NCBI RefSeq assembly: GCF_008831285.2
Contig: NC_045141.1
Span: forward strand, 8,915,353-8,979,352
DNA from: Nymphaea colorata
Lineage: Eukaryota > Streptophyta > Magnoliopsida > Nymphaeales > Nymphaeaceae
Reading direction: 5' to 3'
DNA length: 64,000 nucleotides
Position numbers and translations under genes: made by a program. Shown one piece after another: positions 60,453 through 64,000 of this stretch; positions within the stretch are counted from its first letter, which is position 1; each line of letters begins with the position of its first letter. The notes under the pieces were generated by a model. The model saw only the letters and a list, made by a program, of their open reading frames with translations. It was not told the origin of the DNA and did no database searches.

Positions 60453-60812
60453 TTAACCTCTGGACCTGGTCTGTTGCTTGGCCGGCGCTCCTCCAACCAA
60501 GGACCCACCTTTTCTGGCCACCGGAATCTGATAGCTCCCTACCATCCTTCCCGTCTGCTCGTACATAACCCCTCCCTCTTTCTGGCCCACCATCATCATC
60601 GACATGCCCCCATAAACCCCACCACCCCCGAACCCATTCTGCACCGTCTCCTTTGCATCCTTGGAGATCTTGGCGTTCGCTGACAATGCCTTCTTCATGA
60701 TCCTACTCACGTTTGTGATGGGTAGGAACCTGTCCTATTCCCTCGGTGACAGCTCACTGCTCCCTCCCCCGCCTCCCTGGCCTCCTCTGGACTCATTGCC
60801 TGAATCCGCCAT
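60453..60812 (-). pseudogene. NF-YB: NF-YB transcription-factor subunit, internally deleted, captured in transposon
   Basis: NF-YB pairs with NF-YC through a histone fold and binds CCAAT boxes with NF-YA. The ATG at 60812-60810 gives MADSGNESRGGQGGGGSS then ELSPRE, a TAG at codon 26 (60737-60735) where the family has CAG (REQDRFLP), then [20 protein letters not shown] and [12 protein letters not shown]. It jumps in frame to a Gly/Met-rich C-terminal tail ([19 protein letters not shown] ...) and TAA at 60455-60453. About 60 residues, nearly all of the histone fold after helix 1, are missing. The frame is otherwise intact over 119 codons. Plant NF-YB genes of this type are typically intronless, so DNA capture is plausible. 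Confidence 0.88.
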
Positions 60813-60889
60813 TGCCGCCGCTTCCCGACCGATTGACCACTCCCGTCAATCGTTCCACCACCAAAATTATAGCAAATAAAAGGATATTT

Positions 60890-61115
60890 CCTCTTCCCTC
60901 CCAAGCCCCTTCCTTCCTCCTCCTCCTTCTTCCTCTTCCTCCCTTCTCTTCCATTCTTCCTCCTTCTTCCTCTTCCTCCCTTCTCTTCCATTCTTCCTCC
61001 TTCCTCCCTCCTCCTCCTTCTTCCTCTTCCTCCCTTCTCTTCCATTCTTCCTCCTTCCTCCCTCGCTCCCTTCTTCCTCCTCCCTCCTTCCCTCCTTCCT
61101 CCTTCTTCCTCACCA
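60890..61115. repeat. Polypyrimidine arm with 57-bp tandem units
   Basis: CTTCCTCTTCCTCCCTTCTC followed by TTCCATTCTTCCTCCTT recurs near 60930, 60970 and 61020, giving an irregular tandem array on the C/T strand. Confidence 0.9.
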
Positions 61116-61279
61116 TTTCCACCAAACGAAGAAATATTTTTCTAGAAAAATAATTGCTCCGTAACAAACAAGAGTTGGTTTTGGAAAAACGGAAAAATAT
61201 TTCCGTTTCATCAATTCCAGAAATTTATTTAATGAAATTTTTTTCCAGAAATAAATTTCCATCCATCAAACGGCCCCTC

Positions 61280-62161
61280 ATTGATTTTTCTGTTCAATTT
61301 TGGGAAATTAGGTTTTATGTGATCCGGTTCATGACAAAAATGACAAACAACGTTATATTCTCCTTTATTTTTATTTTTAAAACGAGGGGTTTTATAAGAT
61401 CTAATGTTGTTTCTGGGTCTAGAACTAGAAGCGGCTAGAACTTTGTCTTCTTCTTGTTTGGAAATCAATTCTGTTGGATGAGTTCATTCTAGTCTCTTCT
61501 CTACTTAATTTGGTAAAAAGTTCATGAATAAGGGAGGAGAAGCTAAGGATAATATGGCTGATCGTATTTGCTCAAATTTGGGTATTAGCCTTTGAAGAAA
61601 TTGAAAAAAATCTAAATTCATCAACTTCATCTTTTCTAATCTCATGACATTTACAATCCATTCCTAGTTTAGGACTAAGTTGATCTAACTCATTCCAAAC
61701 ATTAGAGATTTCTATAAAGTAATCTCTTGCATTTTTCTCCCCTTGTTTGATATTTTGAACTTTTTGAATCAATAGATACTTTCAGGCCATGTCTTTTTGA
61801 GTAAACATTCATTTGAGGTATTCCCATACCTCACTTGCCCTTTTATAGTACATGAGATTTTGGGCAATTTTAAGTTTGATGCTTTCATAAATCCATTCTT
61901 TAATCCTTGAGTTCTTAGCTTCCCAATCATCTAGCTTCTTATATCATTCATTCATAGTATTTTGTCTTTTTACTTCATCTAGTTCTTTCTAAATCCCGTT
62001 TTCTACTTTAGTTAACTTGAGAAGAGGAGAAATAGACGTACCTCTTATGAAGACCGACAAGTATTTTCCTTTGGTGTGTCTCCTAACATATAATTAGTTT
62101 CATGGAGCTTGTATGGAGCATGATAGTTCCCTCCCTCGATCAAAATTTTGGAATCCTCCAT
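61280..62161 (-). pseudogene. Copia D gag (N-terminal and central part)
   Basis: Starts MEDSKILIEGGNY. Further on, MIQKVQNIKQGEKNARDYFI and SNVWNELDQLSPKLGMDC is the capsid core, with multiple stops between. The zinc knuckle CHFCHEPDHIKPNF has Phe in place of the last Cys and lacks the Gly before His. The frame runs KLNRKINE up to the transposon junction at 61280. Non-functional. Confidence 0.8.
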
Positions 62162-63552
62162 GGAAACTGCTATAGAGGACTAAGTAATACTGTGGACGTT
62201 TCTCGAACAGTTGGTGAATCATTATCAACTGATTTCTTCAGATTTAGAGAATTCAAAAGACAAAAATAATAAATCAACTCAAGCATATGTATGCATTGAC
62301 GTCTTCCTAAGTTGTTGAACTGTGTAACTGTAATATTATTGAGCAGATTTGCACTGATATGCTTGTGATGCTTATGAATTAATGCAAGGATCACCCTGAC
62401 TTAGACTGGATTTGGGACGAAGTTAAACTAATGTGTTGATAATTTTTGGTTCACAATCTTTTCGGGACAACTACTATCAGGTGAGTTCTAGCAGCTAGAG
62501 TCGAAGATGATAAGACAAGCGTGGACAAATCCATATTCGATTTAGTTTACGAACTTTGTGCTTTGAATTTTTGAACTTGATGCAATAAGTGCCCACAACA
62601 GGTTATGAACCTTAGTGTTTTTGACCAAGCCCTGAAATTGAAGTGAGTTGAGAGAACGTTATATTAATGTTTGATTCGCATGTATTTTAGGAAAAAAACC
62701 TCAACATTTGAGTCATTATAATTGTGAAGCTGCAGAATGAATCTTATTAGTAATTATATCTGCTGTGGTTTACTGGGTCTTAAAATCGAATTGGCAATTG
62801 AATATGTCTTCCATTCACATCTTTATTACTAATTTTACTAAACCTCCAACCTTTTGTAGACTGCCCAAGTCCAGCCTGCCAACCCATGAAAAAGAATAGA
62901 AAAACAAAAGAAGAACGGTGCACCAACTCTTTCTCCATTGTTTTAATCGCATACTGATTGCTGATTTCTACATATATATTTTAGTGACAATCTCTCCATA
63001 TAGAGCTTGCTGCTGGACCTCTTTCTCAGATAGTAACGTTTGGACGAGTACCCTCGCCTGCAAAGAGTTTCTTCAAACAAGCCACCCATATCGTCCCAAT
63101 GGGTTCCTCCGTCTTCCCAGCGCCAACCTGGCAAATGGGCATTATCGCCTCCTTGCTCATTGGGTGTACATGGCAACAGGCGCTGTGAATTAGAGAAAAT
63201 ATCATCTGGGTCTTCTTCACCCAGACAGATCGTTTTGTATGATAAGGGTCGTACAAGACAGAGAATACCGCAGCTACGAGTTCTATTTTCTGATCAAGTT
63301 GCTTTCAATAGTCACTAGTTCATTGTTGATCGGCATGTAAAGAGAGAGAGAGTCCCATCCCTGCCCTGTATATGAGGTGCATGCAGCATCAGACCCCTTT
63401 TGCCCATTTCATGGTTTCATTCATCGAAACCTCAAATTTTCCCTTTTGTATTATTATCACCATCATTATTACTACATTTGAAGATGCCCGCACAAAGGGC
63501 AAATTTTTCCTCTTTCTTTTCCTTTTGCGTTTTTTGACAGACAATACCTACA
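62162..63552. other. Mostly non-coding; unassigned
   Basis: No LTR or PBS for copia D is visible. A GC-richer block at 62990-63260 has overlapping open frames on both strands, none recognised. A GAGAGAGAGAG run lies near 63345. Confidence 0.4.
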
Positions 63553-63783
63553 TTACAAGGGCATCAATCTTCTGTGCCTAAAGAACCATAAAAATGTGCA
63601 GAAAATAAAAATTCCGCATGCACCAGTGATCAATAAAACCCACTTGAATGCCTCTGGTTCATCAAATAGTGATATCGAGAAATTCATGCCAAAGATTCCT
63701 GCTACTACCCCAAAGATTGCAACAACAAATGTCGCAGTTGTAAGCAGCAATTCAAACTGAATCAACTGATTCCGCACATTGTC
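63553..63783 (-). CDS. MRS2-11: Magnesium transporter MRS2-11/MGT10-like (plastid type), terminal exon
   Basis: A CorA/MRS2-family Mg2+ channel subunit; the plastid-type member sits in the chloroplast envelope or thylakoid. The exon begins after GATGCAG (acceptor at 63784) with DNVRNQLIQFELLLTTATFV. The first membrane helix ends VAGIFGMNF with the family-defining GMN selectivity motif at 63690-63682. A short loop follows (SISLFDEPEAFKW), then the second helix VLLITGACGIFIFCTFLWFF, and the basic C-terminus RHRRLMPL with TAA at 63555-63553. The frame is intact and all expected features are present, so this may belong to a functional gene whose upstream exons lie beyond 64000. Confidence 0.92.
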   Translation of the reverse strand, partial: DNVRNQLIQFELLLTTATFVVAIFGVVAGIFGMNFSISLFDEPEAFKWVLLITGACGIFIFCTFLWFFRHRRLMPL

Positions 63784-64000
63784 CTGCATCAGACCAGTAA
63801 CAATATGAAATTATTTTGTGGTAGTAATACCAAAGGTTGACAAAGGCAAATTAGTATGCTAGCAGTGCCAATCAGATATTGACAACTTGGAATATGAAAT
63901 TAGTTCTGTCCTCCAATCTAGTAGATAAAGCAACCAGAAGGCACCTCATCGGTTTATTAATTAGCAAAGATGACCTGGCACATCGGGCTACACTATCCAC
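63784..64000 (-). other. Intron of the MRS2-11-like gene
   Basis: No further exon recognised before the window end. The sequence is AT-rich, ending in a polypyrimidine-poor acceptor TGATGCAG. Confidence 0.5.

Larger units (their letters stand above)
59763..61277. mobile_element. PIF/Harbinger-like non-autonomous transposon (1,515 bp) with captured NF-YB
   Basis: Terminal inverted repeats GGGCCCGTTTGATGG (left) and the complement of GGGGCCGTTTGATGG (right) match at 14 of 15 positions and continue as GGAAAT after a short gap. The flanking direct repeat is TCA (59760-59762 and 61278-61280). Removing the element with one TCA joins the copia D frame as KINEGQSQN exactly, which supports these borders. 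GGGCCCGTTTG ends with a 3-bp duplication fit the PIF/Harbinger superfamily, although TTA/TAA is its usual target. There is no transposase inside. Contents: a polypurine arm (59950-60410), an NF-YB pseudogene, and a polypyrimidine arm (60890-61115). Confidence 0.82.
57876..62161 (-). mobile_element. Copia family D, minus strand, gag to integrase only, with nested DNA transposon
   Basis: A decayed copia read from the gag ATG at 62161-62159 down to an RT linker (NLRRSTRNIRQPIG) near 57990. RT, RNase H and both LTRs are absent or unrecognisable. It is split by the PIF/Harbinger-like element 59763-61277. Segments: 61772-61280 gag, 59762-59214 gag end and protease, 58948-58300 integrase. Confidence 0.85.

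Noticed and set aside
59917-60456. Long Lys/Glu/Arg/Gly-rich frames (plus) and Phe/Leu/Pro/Ser-rich frame (minus)
   Set aside because: Translations of a polypurine tract in several frames at once.
62943-63256. Minus-strand frames with a QVGAGKTEEPIGTIW stretch, considered as a CinA-like domain
   Set aside because: Only a loose Gly-rich resemblance, competing open frames on both strands, no splice-supported extension.

Overview
The window is flowering-plant nuclear DNA. The evidence is spliced exons of plant-type genes (callose synthase, Dicer-like 4, SOQ1, SKP1, PRP4-type kinase, a plastid-type MRS2 Mg transporter), Ty1/copia elements primed by initiator Met-tRNA, a plastid 16S rRNA scrap and long AT microsatellites. 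I cannot name the species. Gene density is low, and most coding material is broken.

Layout. 0.8-5.0 kb: 5'-truncated copia (family A) split by a 2.97-kb solo LTR. 5.75-6.55 kb: four callose synthase exons (minus). 6.8-12.15 kb: complete but decayed copia (family B) with target-site duplication ACTAG. 12.5-17.0 kb: exons of several unrelated genes, all on minus, with a hAT transposase fragment among them. 17.3-18.5 kb: AT-rich cryptic satellite. 19.4-20.4 kb: SOQ1 thioredoxin-region exons (plus). 20.8-21.8 kb: decayed retroelement or pararetrovirus-like coding fragment. 22.4-24.8 kb: 5' half of a third copia (family C) whose end lies inside an exon of a DCL4-like gene (24.8-28.9 kb, minus). 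29.6-56.9 kb: one 13.6-kb sequence present twice, on either side of a 100-N gap. 56.9-57.4 kb: GC-rich hairpin repeats. 57.9-62.2 kb: minus-strand copia (D) interrupted by a 1.5-kb PIF/Harbinger-like element that carries an internally deleted NF-YB gene. 63.55-63.78 kb: terminal exon of an MRS2-11-like gene.

The two most important points. (1) The 13.6-kb duplication is almost certainly two overlapping contigs that were not merged. The repeat ends exactly at the gap on one side, and small deletions cluster at the gap-proximal end of each contig. Everything from 43305 to 56924 should be counted once with 29579-43204. (2) The nested 59763-61277 element is a non-autonomous DNA transposon with a captured transcription-factor gene; removing it with one copy of its 3-bp TCA duplication restores the host retrotransposon frame.

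No intact protein-coding gene is complete within the window. Many exons differ from an open frame by a single base. Given the visible indel noise near the gap, true pseudogenes and assembly errors cannot always be separated.
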